Shown: in pieces, positions 25,920 to 32,443 of the stretch
Position numbering within the stretch: position 1 is the first letter of the stretch
Layout of the letters: each line of letters opens with the position of its first letter
From: BOKV01 sp041987205
GTDB taxonomy: Bacteria; Pseudomonadota; Alphaproteobacteria; Rhizobiales; Rhizobiaceae
Length of the DNA stretch: 32,443 nucleotides
Direction: 5' to 3'
NCBI GenBank assembly: GCA_041987205.1
Contig: JBHIWX010000045.1
Span: 1-32,443 of the forward strand
Notes under the pieces: generated by a model
Seen by the model: only the letters and a program-made list of their open reading frames with translations
The model's database searches: none
Told to the model about the DNA's origin: nothing
Program-made: the position numbers and the translations under genes

Positions 25920-27005
25920 TCAGGCCTCGGCTGCAAGGCTCTTGGCCTGTCCGATCCAGTCATCCCGTTCGATGCGCCCCTTGAAGTTCAGCGCGTCGTC
26001 GATCTTGGCGATCTCTTCGGCGGTGAAACCGGCGATCTGTTCGAACTTCGTGATGCCGAGCGCGTGGAGCTTTTCCTCCAGCACCGGACCGACGCCGGAG
26101 ATCTTCTTCAGATCGTCAGGCTCGCCTTCCGGTGTGGCGAACAGTGCCACCACTTCTTCGCTCGCAGCTTCTTCGGCCGGAGCCGCTTCAGCCGGAGCTT
26201 CCTCGGCCTGGGCCTTCTCGGGGGCCGGCGCCTCGGTCACAGGCTCTTCAACGGCCAGCGCGGGTTCCACGGGGGCTTCCACTGCAGCACCGATGTCGAC
26301 GCCTGCGCCACCCTGCTGACGGGCGATGCCGTCAATGGCGGCCTTGGCGACGAGTTCGCAGTAAAGCGCGATGGCGCGTGCGGCGTCGTCATTGCCCGGG
26401 ATCGGATGGTCGATCAGGTCGGGATCGCAATTGGTGTCGAGGATGGCAACGACCGGGATGTTGAGCCGGCGTGCCTCGCTGACGGCGATCGATTCCTTGT
26501 TGGTGTCGACGACGAACAGGAGGTCGGGCGTGCCGCCCATGTCCTTGATGCCGCCCAGCGCGCGCTCGAGCTTGTCGCGCTCGCGCGTCAGCATCAGGCG
26601 TTCCTTCTTGGTGAACTGGCCGGCATCCGGGCTGTCGAGCAGCTCCTCGACCTGGCGCAGGCGCTTGATCGAGTTGGAAATGGTCGACCAGTTGGTCAGC
26701 ATGCCGCCGAGCCAGCGCGCGTTGACATAGTACTGCGCCGAACGCTTGGCGGAATCGGCGACGATCTCGGATGCCTGACGCTTGGTGCCGACGAACAGCA
26801 CGCGCCCGCCGCCTGCGACGACGTCGGAAACGGTCTTCAGCGCCTGGTGCAGCAGCGGAACCGTCTGTGCCAAATCGATGATGTGGACATTGTTACGCGA
26901 ACCGAAAATGTAACGGGACATTTTCGGGTTCCAGCGATGGGTCTGATGGCCGAAATGGCAGCCAGCTTCGAGAAGCTGGCGCATGGAGAAATCTGGCAGC
27001 GCCAT
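25920..27005 (-). CDS. rpsB: 30S ribosomal protein S2 with C-terminal acidic linker and helix-hairpin-helix domain
   Basis: S2 binds late to the 30S subunit and helps hold S1 and the mRNA path. Residues 1 to about 230 are normal S2: MALPDFSMRQLLEAGCHFGH, NNVHIIDLAQT, FVGTKRQA, YVNARWLGGMLTNW, and the nucleotide-fold end NIPVVAILDTNCDP. The protein then runs on to 361 residues, about 105 more than the roughly 255 usual in Brucella or Rhizobium. The extra part is an Ala/Glu/Pro-rich acidic linker (about 231-296), then a compact domain (297-361) with LKKISGVGPVLEEKLHALGI, a helix-hairpin-helix pattern, and FKGRIERDDW. There is no frameshift; the frame is continuous. Similar HhH tails occur on some other alphaproteobacterial proteins such as NuoE and L21. 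The ATG at 27005 is chosen over one 17 codons upstream because it gives the S2 start. Confidence 0.95.
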   Translation of the reverse strand: MALPDFSMRQLLEAGCHFGHQTHRWNPKMSRYIFGSRNNVHIIDLAQTVPLLHQALKTVSDVVAGGGRVLFVGTKRQASEIVADSAKRSAQYYVNARWLGGMLTNWSTISNSIKRLRQVEELLDSPDAGQFTKKERLMLTRERDKLERALGGIKDMGGTPDLLFVVDTNKESIAVSEARRLNIPVVAILDTNCDPDLIDHPIPGNDDAARAIALYCELVAKAAIDGIARQQGGAGVDIGAAVEAPVEPALAVEEPVTEAPAPEKAQAEEAPAEAAPAEEAASEEVVALFATPEGEPDDLKKISGVGPVLEEKLHALGITKFEQIAGFTAEEIAKIDDALNFKGRIERDDWIGQAKSLAAEA

Positions 27006-27185
27006 GGTATCGAGTCCTTTACCGGTTGAACCTCCGCGGGAAATGAACCGCAACACGATTGCTGCAGGTCACCGGAACGCTTGAGCCCTGCCCCGTTCGG
27101 GGTAAGGTTCCTGCCGGCAGTGCCATGGTTTCAGGTTCGAAACCCGGAGGCTGGGGCCGGCCGCGTAAGTCCCGCGTGTGGAATG
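27006..27185 (-). other. Structured rpsB 5' leader
   Basis: About 180 bases lie between the expected transcription start and the rpsB ATG. On the minus strand they can form GGTTTC/GAAACC (27127-27144), CTGCCGGCAG (a perfect palindrome, 27111-27120) and CCCC-GAAC-GGGG (27091-27102), the last extendable by CCT/AGG. GGAGG lies about 32 bases before the ATG and GGTAAAGGA is nearer. Long leaders that S2 uses to repress its own mRNA are known in other bacteria. Here regulation is an inference. Confidence 0.4.
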
Positions 27186-27191
27186 GCCGCG

Positions 27192-27220
27192 CATATAGGC
27201 GAATACGCGCCAATAAGCAA
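27192..27220 (-). promoter_or_regulatory. rpsB promoter
   Basis: On the minus strand TTGCTT (27215-27220; CTTGCT from 27221) and TATATG (27192-27197; CTATAT from 27198) are 17 bases apart. This fits the rhizobial housekeeping promoter pattern well. It would start transcription near 27185 and drive rpsB-tsf down to the terminator at 24781-24813. Confidence 0.75.
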
Positions 27221-27308
27221 GTGCGGATGGTGCGCTGCGATATCCGGGCGACTTTCCGGCGCTCAAAACCCGTTGCCGCAGGTTCGGCGCGCGGCTAGCA
27301 TCCGCCCG

Positions 27309-28184
27309 ATGGAAGCGCCCGGGGACGGCCAATATCACTGGAAAAGCATGTTCGGCTACGGCGCCTTGTATCTCGGCGCGATCTTCCTTGCTGCCCTGGC
27401 CATTGGCATTCTCCTGATCTTGCTGGCCGGCGGATCGAACTTCATGCTGATTTTCGGGTGGTTGATTACCGGCGTGATCGGATTGTTCCTGCTCGTGATG
27501 TTCGCGCAACGCATGACGGCCCCCAATCCGGTCATCGTCATCGATGCCAGGGGTATCCACGACAAGCGCCTGCTCAGGCAACCGGTGCCCTGGTCGGCGC
27601 TCAGGACATATTTTTCCTGCCGTGCGTCCGATCCGACCGTCTTTGCCAGTCTCCGCGACAACCGTCGGCATCTGGCCAGAAGGCGATGGGGGCTGACCCG
27701 GCTGCCCTATCTGGCCCTGTCGAAAGACGACATCCCGCTTGTCCTGTCGCCCGTCGAAGCCGACCTTGGTGAATTAATGGCGCGATGCGAGGAGCTCCGC
27801 TTCGCCGATCTGGAAGCGCGGATTCCCGAACTGCAGTCGGCACTCCTTTATCTTTCGCAGTCTGAGGATGATTCCGAAGCGTTCGATGCTTTCATCGAGG
27901 CGGCCCGCGATGCGTTGTTCTTGTGCCCGATGATCGAAGGCGTGCGCGAAAACGAAACGCATTATGCAATGACCGAAACGGGCGGCCGCCGCCTCGACCT
28001 GTTTTCCGATCGGGCGCAGTTCGAAGCCGCCTATCCCGATCACGGATCGCAAATGCTGTTCCTGGCCGACATCCTGCCGGTTCTGATCCGCTTGGAAGTC
28101 GAGGAAATCAGTTTCGACCGGGGCGCTGATCACGGGCTTACGATCAGCAAAGGTCGATTCGCGACCCTTCTGCCTCGCCTCTGA
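27309..28184 (+). CDS. Uncharacterised membrane protein: two TM helices, PH-like region, SseB-like domain
   Basis: I do not recognise a named gene. The 291-residue product has two strong hydrophobic segments (about 15-40 and 45-67). Residues 72-163 look like a small bacterial PH-type region: NPVIVIDARGIHDKRLL, then VPWSALRTYF, a pattern seen in STM3941/YcxB-like proteins. Residues about 185-288 (SEAFDAFIEAARDALFLCP, then LDLFSDRAQFEAAYP and a final strand region) resemble the SseB N-terminal domain family. Both domain calls are by eye. The frame is open upstream to 27081, but the ATG at 27309 follows the rpsB promoter region and gives a sensible N-terminus; a later ATG is at 27348. No good ribosome-binding site is seen. 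It is divergent from rpsB and 51 bases before the transporter gene, perhaps co-transcribed with it. Confidence 0.7.
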   Translation: MEAPGDGQYHWKSMFGYGALYLGAIFLAALAIGILLILLAGGSNFMLIFGWLITGVIGLFLLVMFAQRMTAPNPVIVIDARGIHDKRLLRQPVPWSALRTYFSCRASDPTVFASLRDNRRHLARRRWGLTRLPYLALSKDDIPLVLSPVEADLGELMARCEELRFADLEARIPELQSALLYLSQSEDDSEAFDAFIEAARDALFLCPMIEGVRENETHYAMTETGGRRLDLFSDRAQFEAAYPDHGSQMLFLADILPVLIRLEVEEISFDRGADHGLTISKGRFATLLPRL

Positions 28185-28235
28185 ACGACAGTTTTCCGGA
28201 CTTTTCGCGATGTTGACGCGGAACCTCGATATGAC

Positions 28236-30059
28236 ATGGTGCGTTCTTTCGGGAATCGTTGGCGGGAGCATACCGACTTGCAGACATGGGCGTTGTTCGA
28301 ACCCTGGCGCGAATGGATCGGCCTCGCGCTGCTCGCCGCCATGATCGTCGGCTTTCTGGTCGAGAAGGTGCCGCCTGCCGTCACGGCCTCGGCCGCCGCC
28401 GCGCTGTGCATCGCGCTCGGCTATCTCAACAAGGACGAGACGCTCGCGGTCTTCGCCAATTCGGCACCCGTGACCATCGCCGCCCTGTTCGTGCTGTCCG
28501 GAGCGCTGGTGCGTACCGGCCTGCTCGCCACGGTGGCTCGGGCAACCGTCAACATGGCCGAGACACGACCGATCGGCGCGCTTGCCCTGCTGTTCGGTGG
28601 CACGCTGGTCTCTTCCGCCTTCGCCAACAACGCGCCGGTCGTCATCGTGCTGATCCCCGTGGTGATCCGTCTGGCGCGCACGCTCGACGTCGCGGCCACG
28701 CGCCTTTTGATCCCGCTCTCCTATTTCGGCATTCTCGGCGGCACCTGCACGCTGATCGGCACGTCGACCAACCTGCTCGTCGACGGCATCGCCCAGGAAA
28801 ACGGCATGGCACCGATGGGCGTGTTCGACATTTCCATCGTTGGCCTCGCCGTTGCCGTGGTGGGTGCCGGTGCCGTCATCGTGCTGGCCTGGTTCCTGCT
28901 GCCCTCCCGCACCTCGATCGGCGAAAGCCTGGGTCGCGGCGATCTGCGCTGGATCACCGAAATGGAGCTCGGCCCGGAGTCAGACTATCTGGAAAAGACG
29001 ATCCCCGAGATTTCCGACCTCAACCATGAGGGGATGACCGTGCTTGCCATCGAGCGGCCGGGCGAGACAATCCGTGAAAACTACGAGGAAACGCCGCTGC
29101 GGGCCGGCGACCGGCTGGTCATCCGCGCGCCACAGGACGAAATCCTGACGCTGCACAAGCACAAGGGCGATCGTCTCGGCCCGCGCACGATCTACGAGCC
29201 GAAGGGCGAACGTCACCTCGTGGAAGCCATGGTCTCGGCCGAGTCGCGCGCCAAGGGGCACACGCTGGCCCACGCCTCGCTGCCGAGCCGCTATGGCGTG
29301 ATGCCGATCGCCGTGTCGCGGCCGCGCCATCTGGCCGGCCCGACCATGTCGTCGACACGGCTGCGGCCGGGCGATCTGATCCTGATGGATCTCGACGAGG
29401 ACGGGCTGGCGGCGCTCACGCGCGATGCCGGGTTTGTCTACATCTCCGAACCCGATACGCGCGCCTTCCAGCGCAGCGGTGCGCCCATCGCGCTCGGCGT
29501 GCTCGCCACAGTCATCATTCTGGCGGCCATCGGCTTCATGCCCATCGCCCTGCTGGCGCTGATCGGTGCGGTGGTGGTCATGGCGTCGGGATGCATCGAG
29601 ATCGACGAGGCGCTGGCTTCCATCGACGGCCAATTGCTGGTGCTGATCTACGCCATGCTCGCCGTCGGCGCGGGGCTGGAGAACATGGGGTCGCTCGCCT
29701 TCGTGGTGGACAGCATGTCCGCCTATCTGGGGGACGCCCACCCCGTCATTGTGCTTGCAGCCCTGTTCATCCTCACCTCGATCCTGACTGAGGTCGTGTC
29801 GAACAACGCCGTGGCGGTGATCATCACACCGGTGGCGATCACGCTTGCCAAGACGATGAACATCGATCCCATCGTCTTCATCTTCGCGGTGATGATTGGC
29901 GCCAGCGCGTCCTTCGCCACACCGATCGGCTACAAGACCAACACGCTGGTCTATGGCGCCGGCGCCTATCGCTTCTCGGATTTCCTGAAGATCGGCGTGC
30001 CGATGAACATCATCGCGGGCACGGTCGCCGTAGCGACGATCTGGTATCTCTACATGTAA
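28236..30059 (+). CDS. SLC13 (DASS)-family permease with two RCK_C (TrkA_C) domains
   Basis: Inner-membrane sodium:anion symporter family protein (ArsB/CitMHS-like fold). The 607-residue product has an N-terminal half of about five membrane helices ending near 200, with the repeat motif ANNAPVVIVLIP. Two cytoplasmic RCK_C domains follow (about 220-300 and 300-400, with LRAGDRLVIRAP and LRPGDLILMDL). The C-terminal half then carries the matching motif SNNAVAVIITPVAI. The substrate cannot be told from sequence; relatives carry sulfate, dicarboxylates or other anions. The start is uncertain: ATG 28236 is used, but a TTG at 28278 sits 9 bases after a better site (GGGAG) and would give a shorter N-terminus. 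It ends at an extended hairpin and converges on a small secreted-protein gene. Confidence 0.9.
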   Translation: MVRSFGNRWREHTDLQTWALFEPWREWIGLALLAAMIVGFLVEKVPPAVTASAAAALCIALGYLNKDETLAVFANSAPVTIAALFVLSGALVRTGLLATVARATVNMAETRPIGALALLFGGTLVSSAFANNAPVVIVLIPVVIRLARTLDVAATRLLIPLSYFGILGGTCTLIGTSTNLLVDGIAQENGMAPMGVFDISIVGLAVAVVGAGAVIVLAWFLLPSRTSIGESLGRGDLRWITEMELGPESDYLEKTIPEISDLNHEGMTVLAIERPGETIRENYEETPLRAGDRLVIRAPQDEILTLHKHKGDRLGPRTIYEPKGERHLVEAMVSAESRAKGHTLAHASLPSRYGVMPIAVSRPRHLAGPTMSSTRLRPGDLILMDLDEDGLAALTRDAGFVYISEPDTRAFQRSGAPIALGVLATVIILAAIGFMPIALLALIGAVVVMASGCIEIDEALASIDGQLLVLIYAMLAVGAGLENMGSLAFVVDSMSAYLGDAHPVIVLAALFILTSILTEVVSNNAVAVIITPVAITLAKTMNIDPIVFIFAVMIGASASFATPIGYKTNTLVYGAGAYRFSDFLKIGVPMNIIAGTVAVATIWYLYM

Positions 30060-30097
30060 CGGAACGACTGCCCTGACATCCGTCAGGGCAAGTTCCG
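30060..30097. terminator. Extended hairpin between convergent genes
   Basis: GCCCTGAC and GTCAGGGC (30070-30077, 30082-30089) pair perfectly around ATCC, and an outer stem CGGAAC/GTTCCG (30060-30065, 30092-30097) adds six pairs. It fills almost the whole 40-base gap between the transporter stop and the small secreted-protein stop. There is no T-run on either side. A two-way terminator or mRNA end stabiliser is likely. Confidence 0.55.
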
Positions 30098-30099
30098 GA

Positions 30100-30552
30100 T
30101 CAGGGTTGGCCGCCGCATTTCGCGCGCAGGGCCGCAAGGCCGAACCTGCCGCGCGGCAGGACATAGGGGATGCGTCCGCCTTTCCTGCCGAGGCCGAACG
30201 GGTCGCCCTTGCAGGCATATTTCATGAACCGCGACTGGCGGGAGGCCGGAGAACATTCCCATTTGCCGCCGCGCTTGCGCGTCAGGGGATTGTAGGTGCT
30301 GGCACCATAGCGGAAGCAGATCGTAGCACCCTTGCGATATCGCCATTCTCCGGCGACGACGCGACGATTGCCCGGATACCAGAGATAGGCGCCGCCGGCG
30401 GGCGAATAGTACTCGACCTGAAGGCCGTGACCCGGGCCGAAATAAACGCCCGTGCGACCGTTATAGGTCGCCCGATTGGCCGAATGTACGATGCTGGTGG
30501 AAAGGATCAGTCCAGCCACGAGCACTGCGCCCGTCAGCATGCTTCTTTTCAT
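30100..30552 (-). CDS. Small secreted protein of unknown function
   Basis: I do not recognise this 150-residue protein. It starts MKRSMLTGAVLVAGLILSTS, a typical signal peptide probably cut near residue 24. The mature part has glycine- and tyrosine-rich strands with YLWYPGNRRVVAGEWRY, then ATICFRYG and a cysteine at KWEC. Cysteines at 79, 100, 114 and 146 are candidates for two periplasmic disulfides. The end is basic (RKGGRIPYVLPRGR). The pattern of W-x-C and graded beta-strands recalls small rhizobial secreted DUF proteins, but I cannot name the family. The ATG at 30552 is preceded by GGGAG and gives the signal peptide; an upstream ATG at 30663 would run into dnaE. It lies 58 bases downstream of dnaE on the same strand. 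Confidence 0.75.
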   Translation of the reverse strand: MKRSMLTGAVLVAGLILSTSIVHSANRATYNGRTGVYFGPGHGLQVEYYSPAGGAYLWYPGNRRVVAGEWRYRKGATICFRYGASTYNPLTRKRGGKWECSPASRQSRFMKYACKGDPFGLGRKGGRIPYVLPRGRFGLAALRAKCGGQP

Positions 30553-30610
30553 GAGGCCCCACTCCCGAAGTCTACTCCCGCACGGAGCGTGAAGCAGGCA
30601 AGCCTGCGCG

Positions 30611-32443
30611 TCAAACCATTTCCACTTCGACCACGCCCGGAATGGCCTTGATGGCACCGGCAACCTGCGCGGAAAGACGGAAGCGATCTTTCAACTCGAC
30701 CTCGATCTCGCAATCGCCGTCGTTTTCGATCACCACGAAGCTCACCCTGCCCGCGCCGCCATTGCCGCCCGACATGGGTTGCAGCAGGGGCACGAGACTG
30801 TCGACCGGCTTCTGGTCACGCAGATAGATGCGCAGATCGCGCGCGCCGCGATCGGTGTAGTCCTCCAGCGATTCGACCGACTGGATGCGGATACTCACGC
30901 CTTCCGGCCGCATGTCGGCGCCGGCCATCAGGATCACCGATTTGCCGGCCTCCAGAAGGTCGCGATAGCGTACCAGCCCTTCCTCGAAGATGACGGCTTC
31001 GTATTGGCCGGACGGGTCGGACAATTGCACGATGCCCATGCGCTTGCCGGTGCGGGTCTTGCGTTCCTGGCGCGCGGTGACGGTGCCCGCCAGACGGCCG
31101 GCGGCAACGCCGGCGCGCACCGCCTTTTCGAAATCGGCGAACATCTGGACGCGGCGCTTTTCCATCAGCGGCCGGTATTCGTCGAGCGGATGGGCCGAGA
31201 GGTAATAGCCGATCGCCTGGAACTCGCGGTGCAGCTTTTCCGCCGGAAGCCAAGGATCGGCCCGCGGCAACACGACGGCCGAGGCCTCGCCCGCCGCGCC
31301 GAACATGTCGTTCTGACCGCTGTCGCGATCCTCCGCCGTGCGGCTGGCATGGCCGATCAGCCTGTCGAGGCCGGTGAGAATCTGTTCGCGCGGATGGCCG
31401 AAACAGTCGAGCGCGCCGGCGCAGATGAGGTTTTCCAGGGTGCGGCGGTTGGCCTGCCTTATGTCGATGCGCGAGAAGAAATCGGTGATGTCGGCGAAGC
31501 GGCCGTTTACCTCGCGCTCGGCGACGATCTGCTGCACCGCGCCCTCGCCGACGCCCTTGATCGCGGCGAGCGCGTAAAACACCTTGCCCTCGCCCACCGA
31601 AAAACCGACCTGCGAGGTCTGCACGGACGGCGCGACGACCGGGATGTCGAGATGCCCGGCTTCCTGGTGGAAGATCGCCAGCTTGTCGGTGTTGTTGATG
31701 TCGAGCTGCATGGAGGCGGCAATGAACTCGACCGGGTGGCGGGCCTTGAGATAGGCGGTCTGATAGGAGACGAGCGCATAGGCGGCGGCGTGCGATTTGT
31801 TGAAGCCGTAATCGGCGAATTTCGCCAGCAGGTCGAAGATCTCGTTGGCCTTCGATTTCGTCAGGCCGCGCGTCACGGCGCCATCGACGAAGCGCTCGCG
31901 CTGCTGATCCATCTCTGAGCGGATCTTCTTGCCCATGGCCCGGCGCAGCATGTCGGCTTCGCCGAGCGAATAGCCCGACAGGATCTGCGCGATCTGCATC
32001 ACCTGTTCCTGGTAGATGATAACGCCGTAGGTCTCTTTCAGCACCTCCTCGATGCGTTCGTGAATGTAGTCGGGCTGTTCCTCGCCGTTCTTGCGGGCGT
32101 TGTAGACCGGGATGTTGTCCATCGGGCCCGGCCGGTAGAGCGCGACCAGCGCGATCAGGTCCTCGATGCGGTCCGCCTTCATCTCGACGAGGGCCTTGCG
32201 CATGCCCGCCGATTCCACCTGGAACACGCCGACCGTCTCGCCGCGCGCCAGCATGGCGTAGGTCGGCGGATCGTTGAAGGGCAGGCTCGCCAGGTCGATG
32301 GATATGCCGCGCTGGGCGATGAGCTTCACGGCGGTGGTCAGGGTCGTCAGCGTCTTCAGGCCGAGGAAGTCGAACTTCACCAGCCCGGCCTGCTCGACCC
32401 ATTTCATGTTGAACTGGGTGACGCGCATGCCCGTGCGCGGATC
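30611..32443 (-). CDS. dnaE: DNA polymerase III alpha subunit, C-terminal 610 residues (5' part outside window)
   Basis: Replicative DNA polymerase subunit of the DnaE1 type. The frame is open to the window edge, so only the C-terminal half is present. It begins in the palm/fingers region (DPRTGMRVTQFNMKWVEQ, then KFDFLGLKTL, GVFQVESAGMRKAL, LYRPGP and YQEQVMQIAQ). A tandem helix-hairpin-helix follows (AAIKGVGEGAVQQIV), then an OB-fold (GTVTARQERKTRTGKRMG and following strands) and a short C-terminal domain ending VEVEMV. The N-terminal PHP and catalytic aspartate region lies beyond 32443. Full-length rhizobial DnaE is about 1160 residues. In E. coli dnaE also ends the lpx cluster; here it lies on the far side of rpsB. 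No defect is seen. Confidence 0.97.
   Translation of the reverse strand, partial: DPRTGMRVTQFNMKWVEQAGLVKFDFLGLKTLTTLTTAVKLIAQRGISIDLASLPFNDPPTYAMLARGETVGVFQVESAGMRKALVEMKADRIEDLIALVALYRPGPMDNIPVYNARKNGEEQPDYIHERIEEVLKETYGVIIYQEQVMQIAQILSGYSLGEADMLRRAMGKKIRSEMDQQRERFVDGAVTRGLTKSKANEIFDLLAKFADYGFNKSHAAAYALVSYQTAYLKARHPVEFIAASMQLDINNTDKLAIFHQEAGHLDIPVVAPSVQTSQVGFSVGEGKVFYALAAIKGVGEGAVQQIVAEREVNGRFADITDFFSRIDIRQANRRTLENLICAGALDCFGHPREQILTGLDRLIGHASRTAEDRDSGQNDMFGAAGEASAVVLPRADPWLPAEKLHREFQAIGYYLSAHPLDEYRPLMEKRRVQMFADFEKAVRAGVAAGRLAGTVTARQERKTRTGKRMGIVQLSDPSGQYEAVIFEEGLVRYRDLLEAGKSVILMAGADMRPEGVSIRIQSVESLEDYTDRGARDLRIYLRDQKPVDSLVPLLQPMSGGNGGAGRVSFVVIENDGDCEIEVELKDRFRLSAQVAGAIKAIPGVVEVEMV

Noticed and set aside
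27127..27144. GGTTTCAGGTTCGAAACC looks like a tRNA T-arm, and the opposite strand encodes the GFEP string often seen antisense to tRNAs.
   Set aside because: No acceptor stem, D-arm, anticodon arm or CCA end could be fitted around it on either strand. It is better explained as a hairpin in the rpsB leader.

Overview
This window looks like a chromosomal core region of an alphaproteobacterium in the order Hyphomicrobiales (Rhizobiales), probably close to the Rhizobiaceae/Phyllobacteriaceae. Evidence: GC-rich coding sequence; the block trpD-trpC-moaC-moeA-lexA-comEC; a perfect GAAC-N7-GAAC SOS box before lexA; lpxI instead of lpxH in the lipid A cluster; and a CTTGC-N17-TATATG type promoter before rpsB. 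No mobile element, prophage, CRISPR array, rRNA or tRNA gene was seen.

Layout. (1) 1-547: 5' part of tpiA on the minus strand, divergent from a plus-strand run (782-6289) of a PpiD-type foldase, trpD, trpC, moaC and moeA, followed by lexA under its own SOS-controlled promoter (6505-7251). (2) comEC on the minus strand (7417-9771), divergent from gltX (9934-11361) and gltA (11626-12915), which ends at a clear intrinsic terminator. (3) A long minus-strand envelope block, read from high to low coordinates: rpsB, tsf, (terminator), pyrH, frr, uppS, cdsA, rseP, bamA, lpxD, fabZ, lpxA, lpxI, lpxB (27005 down to 12990). Many junctions overlap or nearly touch, which suggests a few translationally coupled transcripts. 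(4) Two plus-strand membrane-protein genes: an unrecognised PH-like/SseB-like protein (27309-28184) and an SLC13-type transporter with RCK_C domains (28236-30059). (5) A small secreted protein on the minus strand, downstream of the 3' half of dnaE (30611-32443), which runs off the window.

How the genes work together. The minus-strand block joins translation (S2, EF-Ts, ribosome recycling factor) and UMP kinase with envelope building: undecaprenyl-PP synthase for wall and LPS carriers, CDP-diacylglycerol for phospholipids, RseP for envelope proteolysis, BamA for outer-membrane protein insertion, and LpxD/A/I/B plus FabZ for lipid A and fatty acids. The order resembles the E. coli rpsB-to-dnaE region, but dxr and skp are missing from their usual places and lpxI replaces lpxH.

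The window is mostly ordinary housekeeping sequence. I did not find a clear new defence, secretion or mobile system. The points most worth a second look are: a ribosomal protein S2 with an acidic linker and a C-terminal helix-hairpin-helix domain; an uncharacterised membrane protein that seems to join a PH-like and an SseB-like domain; a short secreted cysteine-containing protein behind dnaE; a ComEC whose C-terminal domain lacks the metallo-beta-lactamase histidines; the missing dxr; and structured leader or operator candidates before rpsB, pyrH, bamA and lexA.
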